A stretch of DNA of 64,000 nucleotides from Chloroflexota bacterium (GCA_021325095.1 JAJPHV010000076.1:62001-126000); one strand, 5' to 3'. Counted from the first letter of the stretch, positions 10,258 through 19,952 are shown. The notes: generated from the sequence alone by a model not told the origin. Made by a program: numbers and translations.

Positions 10258-10602
10258 TCATGACTTCTTGCTCTCTACATACCGCTGCATATAACGCCAG
10301 GTTGAGCCGAGCGCGATCAGCAGCCCGATCAGCATCACTACCGCGCAGGCGCTGGCGTACCCATCCACACTGAAGCCCAGCGGATACAGCACCAGCGTAC
10401 ACAGCGCCATCGCAATTCCCAGACCGAACAGCATCCGGCCCCCATAGGCGTTGACGGCGTACCAGGTATCTAGGTCGGCCAGGGTTTGCCGAATCCGAAA
10501 CCCGTAGACGTAGTTGGGCTTGACCATGCGCCGGATGAGCGGCACGGATATGACGACCATCAGCAGACTGAGGATCAGGTACATCACGAGTATGGCCTGC
10601 AT
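10258..10602 (-). CDS. SdpI family small membrane protein
   Basis: 114 aa with three predicted transmembrane helices. The segment PNYVYGFRIRQTLADLDTWY followed by NAYGGRMLFG matches the SdpI/YhfL family signature (YGFRTxxTLxxxxxWxxxNxxxG). SdpI itself is an immunity protein and signal receptor in Bacillus; for this protein only membership in the family is supported. Ribosome site GGAGAAGGAG precedes the ATG. No peptide-toxin gene was found next to it. Confidence 0.72.
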   Translation of the reverse strand: MQAILVMYLILSLLMVVISVPLIRRMVKPNYVYGFRIRQTLADLDTWYAVNAYGGRMLFGLGIAMALCTLVLYPLGFSVDGYASACAVVMLIGLLIALGSTWRYMQRYVESKKS

Positions 10603-10634
10603 GGCTCCTTCTCCAATTCTTCAGGAAATGGGTA

Positions 10635-10661
10635 TTGACAGGGCGCACAGCCATGTATAAT
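10635..10661 (+). promoter_or_regulatory. Promoter for topA, consensus hexamers with a short spacer
   Basis: TTGACA and TATAAT, both exact consensus, but separated by only 15 bases instead of 17. Short spacers weaken relaxed-template promoters and are known from supercoiling-sensitive genes, which would suit topA. Confidence 0.6.
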
Positions 10662-10665
10662 ACCT

Positions 10666-10683
10666 TTTGTTGCATGGAACAAA
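10666..10683. promoter_or_regulatory. Inverted repeat at the topA transcription start
   Basis: TTTGTT, six bases, AACAAA begins four bases after the -10 box, so it covers the predicted start of transcription. It is a candidate operator; no regulator is identified. Confidence 0.35.
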
Positions 10684-10740
10684 TGCGCCGAAACATTCCC
10701 GCCCGCTCAGGGCGTTGAAGTTTAGCAGTCAGGATACACG

Positions 10741-13413
10741 ATGAAACGATTGGTGATAGTCGAATCGCCCACCAAAGCCAGGACGATCCGGGGCTTCTTG
10801 CCCAAGGACTACCAGGTCGAGGCCTGTATGGGGCACATCCGCGACCTGCCGGAAAAGGCCAGCGAAATTCCCGCTTCGCAGAAGAACAAAGAGTGGGCGC
10901 GGTTGGGCGTCAATGTGGAAACCGATTTTGAGCCGTTGTATGTGATACCCGCCAAGAAAAGGGAAGTTGTCCAGAAACTCAAGGCCGCGCTGAAGGAGGC
11001 CGACGAGTTGATCCTGGCGACGGACGAAGACCGGGAAGGCGAAAGTATCGGCTGGCATCTGGTCCAGGTGCTCAAGCCCCGCATTCCGGTGCGGCGCATG
11101 GTCTTTCACGAGATCACCGAAGATGCCATCAAGGATGCCATCAAGCACTATCGCAGCATTGACGAGAAACTGGTCCGCGCCCAGGAAACGCGCCGTATCC
11201 TGGACCGCCTGGTCGGTTATACCATCTCGCCACTGCTATGGAAGAAGATTGCGCCAGGGCTGTCGGCGGGGCGCGTGCAGTCGGTGGCCGTGCGCCTGCT
11301 GGTGAACCGTGAGGAAGAACGGCGCGCCTTCAAATCTGGCACATACTGGGATTTGCGGGCAATCCTCTCGCCTGTGCAAGACCTCAAGAGCAAATTCGAG
11401 GCGATGCTGCAATCGGTAGGTGGCGTGCGCATCGCTACGGGCAAGGATTTCGACGAGACGACGGGCCGGATCGCAAAGGGCAAGAAGGTTTTGCTGCTCA
11501 ATGAGGCCGAGGCCAGCGCGCTCCGAGAGCGGCTGTTGCAAAGCGAATGGCGCGTCGCGGAGGTCAGCGAAAAAAGCCAGACCCGCAAGCCCGCACCACC
11601 CTTCACCACCTCTACGCTGCAACAGGAAGCCAATCGCAAGCTGCGCCTTTCCGGGCGCCAGACGATGCAGATTGCCCAGAAGCTGTACGAGGAAGGCTAC
11701 ATCACCTACATGCGTACCGACTCAGTGAACCTGTCCAACGAGGCCATCAATGCCGCGCGGCGGGCCATTGAGCAGCGCTACGGAGCCGATTACCTGAGTC
11801 CTGCGCCGCGCCGTTACACCACGCAGAGCAAGGGCGCGCAGGAAGCGCACGAAGCGATCCGCCCGGCGGGCTCGAAAATGCGTTCCGCCGACGAACTGCC
11901 GCTGTCCGGCACCGAGCGCGCGCTGTACGACATGATCTGGAAGCGCACCATTGCCACGCAAATGGCCGACGCCCAGTTGACGCTGATCACGGTCAATATC
12001 GACGTGGCCGACGCCGTTTTCCAGGCCGGCGGCAAGCGGATCGACTTCCCCGGTTTCTTCCGCGCTTACGTGGAGGGCTCCGACGATCCGGACAGCGCCC
12101 TCGAAGATCAGGAAGTGCGGCTGCCTGCGCTCCGCCGAGGCGATGACTTGAAGTGCCGTCAGCTTGACCCGGTGGGCCACGAGACACAGCCGCCAACACG
12201 CTACACCGAGGCGTCGCTGGTGCAAACGCTGGAACGCGAGGGGGTAGGACGGCCCAGCACCTACGCCACGATCATCAGCACCATCCAGGATCGCGGCTAC
12301 GTGGTCAAGATGAACAACCAGCTTGTGCCGACCTTCACCGCGTTTGCCGTGAACCGCCTTCTCGAAGCGCACTTCCCCGATCTGGTGGACATTCAGTTTA
12401 CAGCGCGCATGGAGCAAACGCTGGACGACATCGCCGAGGGCGAGGTGGCCTGGCTGCCCTATTTGCGGGCCTTTTACCTGGGCGACAAAGGACTGGAAGC
12501 GCAGGTCAATAACAAGGCCCAGACCATCGACCCGCGTGACATCTACGCGCTCGACCTGCATGACCTGGGCGCAAAAGTCAAGATCGGCAGGTACGGGCCG
12601 TACCTGGAATTGCAGAACAACGGCGATTCGGTGCGGGTGACGCTGCCCCCGGAACTGCCGCCCGCCGATCTGGGCAAAGAAGAAGCACAGCGCTTGCTGC
12701 AAAAGAAAGAGGAAGGGCCGGACATGCTCGGCCATCACCCCGAAACCGGCGAGCCGATTTACCTGTTATCGGGGCGCTTTGGGCCTTACGTCCAGCTTGG
12801 CGAGGGAGACGGCAACGGCGGCAAGCCGCGCCGGGCTTCGCTGCTGGAAGGCATGAAGCCCGAAGACATGACCGTCGAGAAGGCCGTTCAGTTGCTCCGG
12901 CTGCCGCGCCCGCTCGGCCTGCATCCTGAGACGGGCAAAGTCATCGAGGCAGGGGTGGGGCGCTTCGGCCCTTACGTCCGGCATGACAAGGACTTCCGCT
13001 CGCTCGACAAACAGGACAATGTGCTGACCATTGACCTGAAGCGGGCGCTGCAACTCCTGAGCCAGCCCAAAGGCGCTCGCAGCGCGCGCCAGCCTGCCGA
13101 GCCGCTCCGCCAACTCGGTGCGCACCCGGTGGACGGCCAGCCGGTCACGCTTATGAGCGGGCGCTACGGGCCATACGTCAAGCACGGCGACATCAACGCC
13201 ACCCTGCCGCGCGGCACGAACCCTGCTTCGATCACGCTGGAACAGGCCGTGAAACTGATCGCGGCCAAGGCGGCGAAGGGGCCAGCCGTCAAGCGCCCGC
13301 GCCGCAAGGCGGCGGCTACGTCAAACAGCAAAGCGACGAAACCCACCGCGAAAAAGAAGCCAACAGCCCGAAAGAAGGCGACGACGAGCCGGGCGCGAAA
13401 AACCAGCAAATAG
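10741..13413 (+). CDS. topA: DNA topoisomerase I
   Basis: Type IA topoisomerase that relaxes negative supercoils. 890 aa. The N-terminal Toprim domain starts with IVESPTKAR (6-14) and carries DEDREGES for metal binding; the active-site tyrosine is Tyr323 in YITYMRTDS. Instead of the Cys4 zinc fingers of enterobacterial TopA, the C-terminal third carries Topoisom_C-type repeats of the form GRFGPYV or GRYGPYL, near residues 616, 678, 740 and 802. A tail of about 40 residues very rich in Lys, Ala and Thr follows, typical of GC-rich Gram-positive-type enzymes and likely to bind DNA non-specifically. The promoter has an unusual 15-base spacer. Confidence 0.96.
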   Translation: MKRLVIVESPTKARTIRGFLPKDYQVEACMGHIRDLPEKASEIPASQKNKEWARLGVNVETDFEPLYVIPAKKREVVQKLKAALKEADELILATDEDREGESIGWHLVQVLKPRIPVRRMVFHEITEDAIKDAIKHYRSIDEKLVRAQETRRILDRLVGYTISPLLWKKIAPGLSAGRVQSVAVRLLVNREEERRAFKSGTYWDLRAILSPVQDLKSKFEAMLQSVGGVRIATGKDFDETTGRIAKGKKVLLLNEAEASALRERLLQSEWRVAEVSEKSQTRKPAPPFTTSTLQQEANRKLRLSGRQTMQIAQKLYEEGYITYMRTDSVNLSNEAINAARRAIEQRYGADYLSPAPRRYTTQSKGAQEAHEAIRPAGSKMRSADELPLSGTERALYDMIWKRTIATQMADAQLTLITVNIDVADAVFQAGGKRIDFPGFFRAYVEGSDDPDSALEDQEVRLPALRRGDDLKCRQLDPVGHETQPPTRYTEASLVQTLEREGVGRPSTYATIISTIQDRGYVVKMNNQLVPTFTAFAVNRLLEAHFPDLVDIQFTARMEQTLDDIAEGEVAWLPYLRAFYLGDKGLEAQVNNKAQTIDPRDIYALDLHDLGAKVKIGRYGPYLELQNNGDSVRVTLPPELPPADLGKEEAQRLLQKKEEGPDMLGHHPETGEPIYLLSGRFGPYVQLGEGDGNGGKPRRASLLEGMKPEDMTVEKAVQLLRLPRPLGLHPETGKVIEAGVGRFGPYVRHDKDFRSLDKQDNVLTIDLKRALQLLSQPKGARSARQPAEPLRQLGAHPVDGQPVTLMSGRYGPYVKHGDINATLPRGTNPASITLEQAVKLIAAKAAKGPAVKRPRRKAAATSNSKATKPTAKKKPTARKKATTSRARKTSK

Positions 13414-13494
13414 CAGGCGGTTATATTTGTTTTGCTCTGTTGGGCTGGCCGAGCTGTTTACCATCCCATCGTCTTATTCCAAAGGCTATTCTTC

Positions 13495-15534
13495 GTGGAC
13501 ACATCGAGCACACCGAATACCCGCAACCGCCGTGAGCGCACCGGTATCGTCTGGCGGCTGATTCTGATCCTGGCGGGCCTCACGGCACTCCTGATCGCTT
13601 ACTATTGGATTCACAAGCCGATCAACCTGCCCCTCATTCAATCCTTGGGCGGTGCGTTTATCGATCTGATCCCCGTGGGCGTTATCGCGGTCATTGCAGG
13701 CGGAATCGGCAGGCGAGCATTGGCCTGGCTATCCCTTCAGGCGATTTCGCCATCTGAACGGGTTGCCCTGGAAGGTGTCATCGGCCTGGGTTTTATGTCG
13801 TCCGGCGTGCTGATCCTGGGCCTGGTCCGGCTTTATCGCGGCGGCGTTTTATGGCCGCTGCTGCTGATTGTTGGCCTTATTTTGCATCAGGATGCGTTAG
13901 GCTGGTGGCGAAATTTCCGCAGTGTCCTGCGCGATTCATTCCAGCCCGGATTCACGTGGGCCGGGTTTTTATCGATCCTCAGCCTTTTTCTGTTGTTCCT
14001 GGCGCTTTTGCACGCCATCAGCCCACCGGTGGCCTGGGATGCCCTGACCTACCATCTGGTGGGGCCAAAGCTTTACCTTGTGGCGGGCAGAATCGATGCG
14101 CTGCCCGACAACGTATTCATGGGTTTCCCACAATCGGCGGAGCTTCTGTACGGTACGGCGATGAGCCTTTTTAACCGCGACACGGCAGCGGCCCCTCTCC
14201 ACTTCTTGTTCGGGCTGTTCGCCATATTGGCAACGGCAGGCATCACGCGCCGCTACACGACTGTCGCTACGGCGCGCCTGGCTCCCGCACTTTTGTTAAC
14301 GGCTTACAGCGTGTGGGGACTGTTCGGGAAACCTTACGTTGATCTGGCGGTAATGGCTTACGGCGCGCTGGCCCTCTCCGGCGTCAGCGCATGGCACGAG
14401 ACCCGTGATCGCCGCTGGCTGATCGTGCTTGGAATCTGTGCAGGGCAAACGTTGAGTACGAAATATCCATCCGTATTGCTGCTCGTCGCCATTGGCATCT
14501 ATATCGCGCTGATCGCGCCTCGACAGGCGTTTGCCAACTGCATCATCGTTGGCCTGACTGCATTCGCCATCTTTTCTCCCTGGCTGCTCAAAGGAATACT
14601 CCTGTACCAGAATCCGGTATACCCCTTCGTTTTCGGCGGCCTGAATTGGGATGCCCTCCACGCGCAGCAGTTCAGCCGGGGGGCGGGTTTGATGGGCTCT
14701 CCTTATTCCTGGCAACTGCCGATTTTGCCTCTGGCTGCCACTATTTTCGGCGTAGAGACCTCCGGTGTCTACAGTTTTACGCTTGGCCCCTGGCTGCTGA
14801 CGGCTCCACTCCTTCTGGCGATGACATGGCCCTTCCTTGACCAGTCGGCGCGCCGCCTGGCCGGTGAGTGTTTTCGACTGGGAGTGCCGCTCCTCGCACT
14901 CTGGATGGTCACAGCAGCGCTGATCGGTCTGAGCATCCAGACACGATTAATCATCGAGCTACTTCCCATTGCTGCTGTCGCCGGTAGCATCGGCTTCCAG
15001 GGCCTGATGCGCCTGCCCAAGCGACCACTGAACATTGATTTCGTTGCTCGGCTCATCGTCGCCTTTACCTGGGTTCTCACCGGTATCGAAGCGACAGCAG
15101 CGACGCTTGAAGCGTCGCAGTATCTGTTGGCAACGACGGATCGAGACACGTTCATTTATCAGAACCTGGGCGACCATTTTGAAGCGCTCCGCCAGTTAGA
15201 TCACAAGGAGCCAGGCGCTCAAGTCGTCCTGCTGTGGGAACCACGCAGCTATTATTGTCCTGCCTCGGCCAACTGCATCCCGGATATTCTATTGGATCGC
15301 TGGTCACACGCTCTAAAAACGGGGAAGACGCCCGACCAGGTTTTCCGCGAGTGGCAGCGGCAGGGCATCGACTATCTGATCTTCTGGCGCGAGGGATACG
15401 ACTTCGTGGTTCGGGAAAACCTGGCAGCGCCGGAAGACACGCTGTTTGGCGCGGCCATCCAGCGCTGGATGGCCCCGGTGTGGTCGAACGGAAGCTACAC
15501 GCTGTATGGATGGGCGACCCAGGCGGTTTTCTGA
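13495..15534 (+). CDS. Multi-pass membrane protein, GT-C (family 39-like) glycosyltransferase
   Basis: 679 aa from GTG at 13495, with AAAGG ten bases upstream; an in-frame TTG at 13432 would add 21 residues that look like leader sequence. It has about 12 to 14 transmembrane helices. A short loop after the fifth or sixth helix has VAWDALTYHLVGPKLYL, whose Asp is placed like the catalytic acid of GT-C enzymes, followed by GFPQSAELLYG. The soluble C-terminal domain of about 120 residues ends in an FWREGYDFVV segment. Likely transfers sugars from a polyprenyl-phosphate donor on the outer face of the membrane; acceptor unknown. It follows topA but is probably an independent unit. Confidence 0.72.
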   Translation: MDTSSTPNTRNRRERTGIVWRLILILAGLTALLIAYYWIHKPINLPLIQSLGGAFIDLIPVGVIAVIAGGIGRRALAWLSLQAISPSERVALEGVIGLGFMSSGVLILGLVRLYRGGVLWPLLLIVGLILHQDALGWWRNFRSVLRDSFQPGFTWAGFLSILSLFLLFLALLHAISPPVAWDALTYHLVGPKLYLVAGRIDALPDNVFMGFPQSAELLYGTAMSLFNRDTAAAPLHFLFGLFAILATAGITRRYTTVATARLAPALLLTAYSVWGLFGKPYVDLAVMAYGALALSGVSAWHETRDRRWLIVLGICAGQTLSTKYPSVLLLVAIGIYIALIAPRQAFANCIIVGLTAFAIFSPWLLKGILLYQNPVYPFVFGGLNWDALHAQQFSRGAGLMGSPYSWQLPILPLAATIFGVETSGVYSFTLGPWLLTAPLLLAMTWPFLDQSARRLAGECFRLGVPLLALWMVTAALIGLSIQTRLIIELLPIAAVAGSIGFQGLMRLPKRPLNIDFVARLIVAFTWVLTGIEATAATLEASQYLLATTDRDTFIYQNLGDHFEALRQLDHKEPGAQVVLLWEPRSYYCPASANCIPDILLDRWSHALKTGKTPDQVFREWQRQGIDYLIFWREGYDFVVRENLAAPEDTLFGAAIQRWMAPVWSNGSYTLYGWATQAVF

Positions 15535-15583
15535 ACAGGCAACAATTTTGGGGTCAGCGTGGCGAATGTGCGGGATCGCGTTG

Positions 15584-15612
15584 TTGCTAACTAACGTTAG
15601 ATTTGCTAGAAT
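15584..15612 (+). promoter_or_regulatory. Promoter for the peptide-binding-protein transcript with internal palindrome
   Basis: TTGCTA, 17-base spacer, TAGAAT. Within the spacer lies the perfect 10-base palindrome CTAACGTTAG (15591-15600), a possible operator that would block RNA polymerase when bound. The expected start of transcription, near 15619, is about ten bases before the structured leader. Confidence 0.5.
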
Positions 15613-15628
15613 TTCGCCACTCAAGCCG

Positions 15629-15738
15629 TGCCAAAGCGGTTTGACTTGCTCGGAGATGCTTGCCAAGCCGCACATCTCAGCCTATAGTAGTAAACAGCAT
15701 CCCCAATTTAGATCGGGGCCGTTTTGCCCGCTTTGGCA
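15629..15738 (+). ncRNA. Candidate structured RNA leader, three-way-junction shape
   Basis: An 11-base perfect stem (TGCCAAAGCGG at 15629-15639 with its complement at 15728-15738) encloses two further hairpins: GAGAT/ATCTC at 15653-15678, with a small inner GCTT/AAGC stem, and CCCC/GGGG at 15701-15718. Single-stranded joiners of 13, 22 and 9 bases connect them. It starts right after a predicted promoter and precedes a peptide-binding-protein gene by 150 bases. I do not recognise a known riboswitch consensus. It could be a regulatory leader, a small RNA, or a chance fold. Confidence 0.35.
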
Positions 15739-15808
15739 GAAAAGAGGAGGTGTCCAAGAGGAGATAGTTATTTCGCGTGCCGAAACACCGATCTGCTCTG
15801 CACCTGTC

Positions 15809-15833
15809 GTCGGTGAGTTGTGACGCAACCGAC
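15809..15833. promoter_or_regulatory. Inverted repeat in the leader of the peptide-binding protein
   Basis: GTCGGT and ACCGAC with 13 bases between, overlapping another pairing of GGTGAGT with ACTCGCC and an inner GTTG/CAAC. The overlap allows alternative folds of the leader. No T-tract follows, so it is not a simple terminator. Confidence 0.3.
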
Positions 15834-15890
15834 TCGCCCGCTCATATCCTCTGATTAGCTTGCGTACATGTATAGGGAGAAAACAGCCTC

Positions 15891-17606
15891 ATGTTACACA
15901 AAAATCGCCGCTTAAACAGGGTACTGGTCTTCGCGCTGTTGGTCATGCTTCTGGTGCCAATGCTCGGCCAGAACAACGTCCGGGCCGCCGAACCCAAGAA
16001 GATGGTCTATGCCAACATGCGCTCAGGCGACATTCCCACCGCTGACCCGGCCAAAGTGACCGACACCGCGTCGGCCCTCGTAGTGAACAACACTGGCTTT
16101 CCGCTCATTCGCGGCCTGGAAGACGATCTCATCAAAATCCAGCCCGGCATGGCAACCAAGTGGACAAGCTCCAGCGACGGCCTGACCCTCACCTTTACGC
16201 TGCGTAAGAACGTCCCGTGGGTGATGTGGGATGGCAAGCAGGTGGTTGAAGTCAAGGATGCCAATGGCAAACCGATGATGGTCAACGCCCACGACTTCGA
16301 GTACGGCATCAAGCGCACGCTTGACCCGCGCACCGCCTCGGAGTATGCCTACGTGTTCACCACACTCATCAAGGGCGCCGAAGAGTTCAACGGTTCCAAA
16401 GAAACGGGCGCTGCCCTGGACAAACTGGCCGACGCAGTGGGCGTTAAAGCAAAGGACGATTGGACGCTCGAAATCACGCTCACTCACCCTTACGTCTTTG
16501 CGCTGGGCATTCTGACACTGCCCAATGCCCAGGCGCAGCCCAAAGCCACCATCGAAAAGTTTGGTGACAAGTGGACGGAACCGGAAAACCGCGTGTCCTA
16601 TGGCCCTTATGTGATTTCGGCCTGGAAGCATGACGAGAGCATGACTCTGGTCAAGAACCCCTTCTGGCCGGGCATCGAGAACTCGCCCAAGCCCAAGATC
16701 GACGAGATTGAGCTGCCTTTCCTGGACGAGAGCGCCAGCTTCAACAGCTACGAAGCCGGAACTGCCGATGTCTCAGCCGCGCCGCTGCCGGAACTGGATC
16801 GCATCAAGTCCGATCCGCAGTTGAGCAAGGAACTGTATATCGGCCCGAACTTCGGCACCTACTATTACGGCTTCAACGTCACCAAGCCGCCGTTCGACAA
16901 TGTCCACATGCGCCGCGCCTTCTCGTATGCGGTGGATCGCCAGTCGCTGATCGATAACGTGATCAAGGGTGGGCAGGAACCGGCCCGCTGGATGTCGCGT
17001 CCGGGGCTGGCTGGCGCGCCGACGCTCAAGGAATATCCCAAGCTCGGCATCAGCTACGATCCCGAAATGGCGAAGAAGGAATTTCAGGCTGCCCTGGATG
17101 AGATGAAGACCACGGCGGACAAACTGCCGCCCATCACCCTGGCGATGAACCAGACCGAAGCCCACGTGAAGATCGGGCAGGCCATCCAGCAGATGTGGCA
17201 GGATACGCTGGGCGTCAAAGTTGAACTGACCACGCAGGAATGGAAAGTCTACCTGGGCACGCTCCAGACCGACTCGCCGCAGGTGTGGCGCCTGGGCTGG
17301 AACCTGGACTACCCGGATGCCAACAACTTCCTGAAGGACGTGTTCTACTCCACTTCGTCGCAGAACTACACCAAGTGGAAGAACGCCGACTTCGACAAGC
17401 TGGTTGACCAGGCGGCTGTGGAGAAGGACCCGGCCAAGCGCGTTAAGCTGTACGCCCAGGCTGAGGACATTCTGATTGTCAAGGACGCGGTGATCATCCC
17501 CATCTACTGGTACACCAATGTCATCATGTACAAGCCCTACGTGAAGTTCACGAAGAACGTCAGTACGGGTGACGAGCGCTTCGAGAAATGGGACATCACC
17601 AAGTAA
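15891..17606 (+). CDS. ABC transporter substrate-binding protein, peptide/oligopeptide type (SBP family 5)
   Basis: 571 aa exported solute-binding protein. Residues 1-34 form a signal peptide (RRLNR, a hydrophobic core, then VRAAEP). The mature protein shows the family 5 pattern: early KMVYANMRSGDIPTADPAK, the HDFEYGIKRTLDPRTASEYA block, and late GWNLDYPDANNFL. It has no lipobox in the signal, unlike many Gram-positive relatives. It captures a peptide or similar solute outside the membrane and passes it to the permeases encoded just downstream. A GGGAGAAAA ribosome site precedes the ATG. A strong stem-loop separates it from the first permease gene. Confidence 0.9.
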   Translation: MLHKNRRLNRVLVFALLVMLLVPMLGQNNVRAAEPKKMVYANMRSGDIPTADPAKVTDTASALVVNNTGFPLIRGLEDDLIKIQPGMATKWTSSSDGLTLTFTLRKNVPWVMWDGKQVVEVKDANGKPMMVNAHDFEYGIKRTLDPRTASEYAYVFTTLIKGAEEFNGSKETGAALDKLADAVGVKAKDDWTLEITLTHPYVFALGILTLPNAQAQPKATIEKFGDKWTEPENRVSYGPYVISAWKHDESMTLVKNPFWPGIENSPKPKIDEIELPFLDESASFNSYEAGTADVSAAPLPELDRIKSDPQLSKELYIGPNFGTYYYGFNVTKPPFDNVHMRRAFSYAVDRQSLIDNVIKGGQEPARWMSRPGLAGAPTLKEYPKLGISYDPEMAKKEFQAALDEMKTTADKLPPITLAMNQTEAHVKIGQAIQQMWQDTLGVKVELTTQEWKVYLGTLQTDSPQVWRLGWNLDYPDANNFLKDVFYSTSSQNYTKWKNADFDKLVDQAAVEKDPAKRVKLYAQAEDILIVKDAVIIPIYWYTNVIMYKPYVKFTKNVSTGDERFEKWDITK

Positions 17607-17622
17607 GGTAGGCTGCTGTTCC

Positions 17623-17654
17623 GTGGGGGCGGCCCTGAGCGGGGCTGCCCCCAC
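17623..17654 (+). promoter_or_regulatory. Intercistronic stem-loop after the binding-protein gene
   Basis: GTGGGGGCGGCCC pairs with GGGCTGCCCCCAC (one G-T wobble) around a short loop, followed 8 bases later by TTTT. It is 16 bases after the stop codon. Such structures commonly stabilise the upstream mRNA or partly terminate, giving more binding protein than permease. Confidence 0.65.
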
Positions 17655-17742
17655 CTGCGTAGTTTTGCCCGTGCTTTACCTATCGAGGGGAGACGATTGG
17701 TCGAAGCAGGACAGCCCGCCCTATGAGAGAGGAGACTGAATT

Positions 17743-18759
17743 ATGGGCGCATTCATTATCCGCAGGTTCTTATGGATGCTGCTGGTTCTGTTTGGCGTAT
17801 CCGTCGTCACTTTCGTGCTGATGCACGGCGTTCCGGGCGGCCCCTTTGACGGCGAGAAGAAGCTGCCGCCGGAAATCCTCGCCAATATCAATAAAAAGTA
17901 CAACCTGAACGACCCGCTGGTTATCCAATATTTGACCTACATGGGCAATATCGTGGTGCCGCGAATTTACCAGGGCGAACTGACGGCCTCACAAACCAGC
18001 GATTACCTGATTGATATTCCGCTTAATGAGAATACACACTTCCAGTGGATGAATTTTGGGCCGTCCTACAAGTCCAAATCGCGCTCGGTCAACGACATTT
18101 TCCGTGACCAGTTGCCGGTCTCGGCGCAGCTTGGCATCGTCGCACTGCTTCTGGCGCTGTGCATCGGCATTCCACTGGGCATGGTTGCCGCGCTGCGCCG
18201 CAACAGCCGATTTGACTACCTGTCGATGAGCGTGGCGATCCTGGGCGTATCTGTGCCGTCTATCGTGCTCGGCCCGATCCTGGTCTGGCAATTTGGCGTC
18301 AACAAGTCCTTCGGCATTCAACTGCCGGTGACAGGTTGGGGCACGCCTGCGCACTTCATTATGCCCGCCTTCGCGCTGGGCTTTGCCTCGTCAGCGCTCT
18401 TCGCCCGCCTGACGCGCGCCAGCCTGCTCGAGGTGCTGAACGAGGATTATATTCGCACAGCCCGCGCCAAAGGATTGTCCGAGCGGACGGTCCTGAACGT
18501 TCATGCCCTCAAGAACGCTTTGATTCCGGTGGTCACGGTGATCGGCCCGCTTTTTGCCGCGCTCGTGACCGGGACCTTCGTGGTCGAAAAAATCTTCGGC
18601 ATCCCTGGAATGGGCAAATATTTTATCGACAGCATCGGCAACCGCGATTACCCGGTGATCATGGGAACGACGCTGCTCTATGCATCGCTGCTGGTCATTG
18701 CCAACCTGTTTGTTGATCTGGCTTACGCCTGGCTTGATCCGCGCATCCGTTACAGCTAA
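17743..18759 (+). CDS. Peptide-type ABC transporter permease (DppB/OppB-like)
   Basis: 338 aa inner-membrane permease, one half of the translocation pore. The N-terminal segment FLWMLLVLFGVSVVTFVLMHGVPGGPFD is typical of DppB, which is quoted here only in outline. The EAA loop that contacts the ATPase is near residues 225-260 (EDYIRTARAKGLSERTV then ALKNALIPVVT). The extracytoplasmic region after the first helix is longer than in E. coli DppB, with about 110 residues before helix 2. It is preceded by AGAGGAGA and sits 136 bases after the binding-protein gene, with DppC 52 bases downstream. Confidence 0.92.
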   Translation: MGAFIIRRFLWMLLVLFGVSVVTFVLMHGVPGGPFDGEKKLPPEILANINKKYNLNDPLVIQYLTYMGNIVVPRIYQGELTASQTSDYLIDIPLNENTHFQWMNFGPSYKSKSRSVNDIFRDQLPVSAQLGIVALLLALCIGIPLGMVAALRRNSRFDYLSMSVAILGVSVPSIVLGPILVWQFGVNKSFGIQLPVTGWGTPAHFIMPAFALGFASSALFARLTRASLLEVLNEDYIRTARAKGLSERTVLNVHALKNALIPVVTVIGPLFAALVTGTFVVEKIFGIPGMGKYFIDSIGNRDYPVIMGTTLLYASLLVIANLFVDLAYAWLDPRIRYS

Positions 18760-18811
18760 CGAAAATTCTTGACAGGCACGGGCCATACCTGCCTGAGCGG
18801 TAGGAGAGTGT

Positions 18812-19870
18812 ATGAGTACAGAAGTCCAGACCAGCGTTCGTCCAGGCGCGCAGGCCGCAGCGCCAGTCTTGAAATTGGAGCAAAGCAAACCCCAGGGCTA
18901 TTGGGCAGACGCTTTCAGACGCCTGACGCGCAACCGGATGGCCGTGTTGGGGCTGATCATCATCTTCTTTCTGATCTTGTGCGCGATCTTTGCCAACCAG
19001 CTCGCGCCGAGGAGCTATGACAAACAGGTCCTCACCGACAACAACAAAGTCCCCAGTTGGCTGCCGGCACTTTTTCCATCGGTCAAGCCAGTCGGTACGG
19101 AGGGCGGCTACGCCAAACTGAGCGACACCTATCCTTTTGGCGCAGATAGCCTGGGGCGGGACATTCTGAGCCGCCTGATCTACGGCACGCGCGTCTCGCT
19201 ATCCGTCGCGTTCGTCGGGCCGCTCACCAGTCTGTTGATCGGGTTCCTCATGGGCAGCATCGCCGGTTTCTATGGGGGCCGGGTCGATAACCTGATCATG
19301 CGCTTCGTCGATCTGATGTACGCCTTCCCATCCATCCTGCTGGTCATCCTGATGATGGCTTACTTCCGCAGCAGCTTCAACCAGAGCGCGCCCGGAACCC
19401 TGGCCTTTGCCCTGAACCAGATCGACGCCAGTTTTGGCGGGCTGTTCTTCATCTTTGTCGCCCTGGGCATCACCTCCTGGGAACAGATGGCCCGTCTGAC
19501 GCGCGGGCAGGTCTTGTCGGCGCGGGAACGCGAATACGTCCTGGCGGCGCGGGCTGTCGGCATGGGCAATCGCGGCATCCTGTTCCGGCACATCCTGCCC
19601 AACATCATCGGCCCGTTGATCGTGGCCGAAACGCTGACCATCCCGACCTACATTTCCTTCGAGGCTTTTCTGAGCTTCATCGGATTGGGCGTCAACCCGC
19701 CGACCCCAAGCTGGGGATCGATGATTTCGGATGGCGCACAGGCGCTGCGCTCGTATCCGAATCAGGCCATTTTCCCGGCGCTGGCGCTGGCACTCGCCAT
19801 GTTCGCCTTCAACTTCCTGGGTGATGGCCTGCGAGATGCCCTCGACCCGCGTATGCGCGGTGTAAGCTGA
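18812..19870 (+). CDS. Peptide-type ABC transporter permease (DppC/OppC-like)
   Basis: 352 aa second pore subunit. It has an N-terminal cytoplasmic region of about 45 residues, one membrane helix (VLGLIIIFFLILCAIFAN), then an extended outside loop containing HPFG-like YPFGADSLGRDILSRLIYGTR, and the transmembrane core. The EAA loop reads REREYVLAARAVGMGNRG followed by HILPNIIGPLIV. Start ATG has TAGGAGAG upstream. No DppD or DppF ATPase genes follow: the next feature is a palindromic repeat and then a cytochrome gene, so the ATPases must be encoded elsewhere. Confidence 0.92.
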   Translation: MSTEVQTSVRPGAQAAAPVLKLEQSKPQGYWADAFRRLTRNRMAVLGLIIIFFLILCAIFANQLAPRSYDKQVLTDNNKVPSWLPALFPSVKPVGTEGGYAKLSDTYPFGADSLGRDILSRLIYGTRVSLSVAFVGPLTSLLIGFLMGSIAGFYGGRVDNLIMRFVDLMYAFPSILLVILMMAYFRSSFNQSAPGTLAFALNQIDASFGGLFFIFVALGITSWEQMARLTRGQVLSAREREYVLAARAVGMGNRGILFRHILPNIIGPLIVAETLTIPTYISFEAFLSFIGLGVNPPTPSWGSMISDGAQALRSYPNQAIFPALALALAMFAFNFLGDGLRDALDPRMRGVS

Positions 19871-19878
19871 TCGGGTCT

Positions 19879-19944
19879 GACCTCACCCCCTGGCCCCCTC
19901 TCTGCGAAGCGGAGAGGGGGAATCGGCAGGAGCAGGTGTGAGGT
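19879..19944. repeat. Dispersed palindromic repeat, complete (copy 3)
   Basis: Left arm GACCTCACCCCCTGG, core hairpin CCCCCTCTCTGCGAAGCGGAGAGGGGG, right arm GGTGTGAGGT. It lies between the permease and cytochrome genes. The core hairpin could terminate transcription, and the right arm (GTGAGG) sits where a ribosome site for the cytochrome is expected. Confidence 0.75.
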
Positions 19945-19952
19945 TCCTGACG

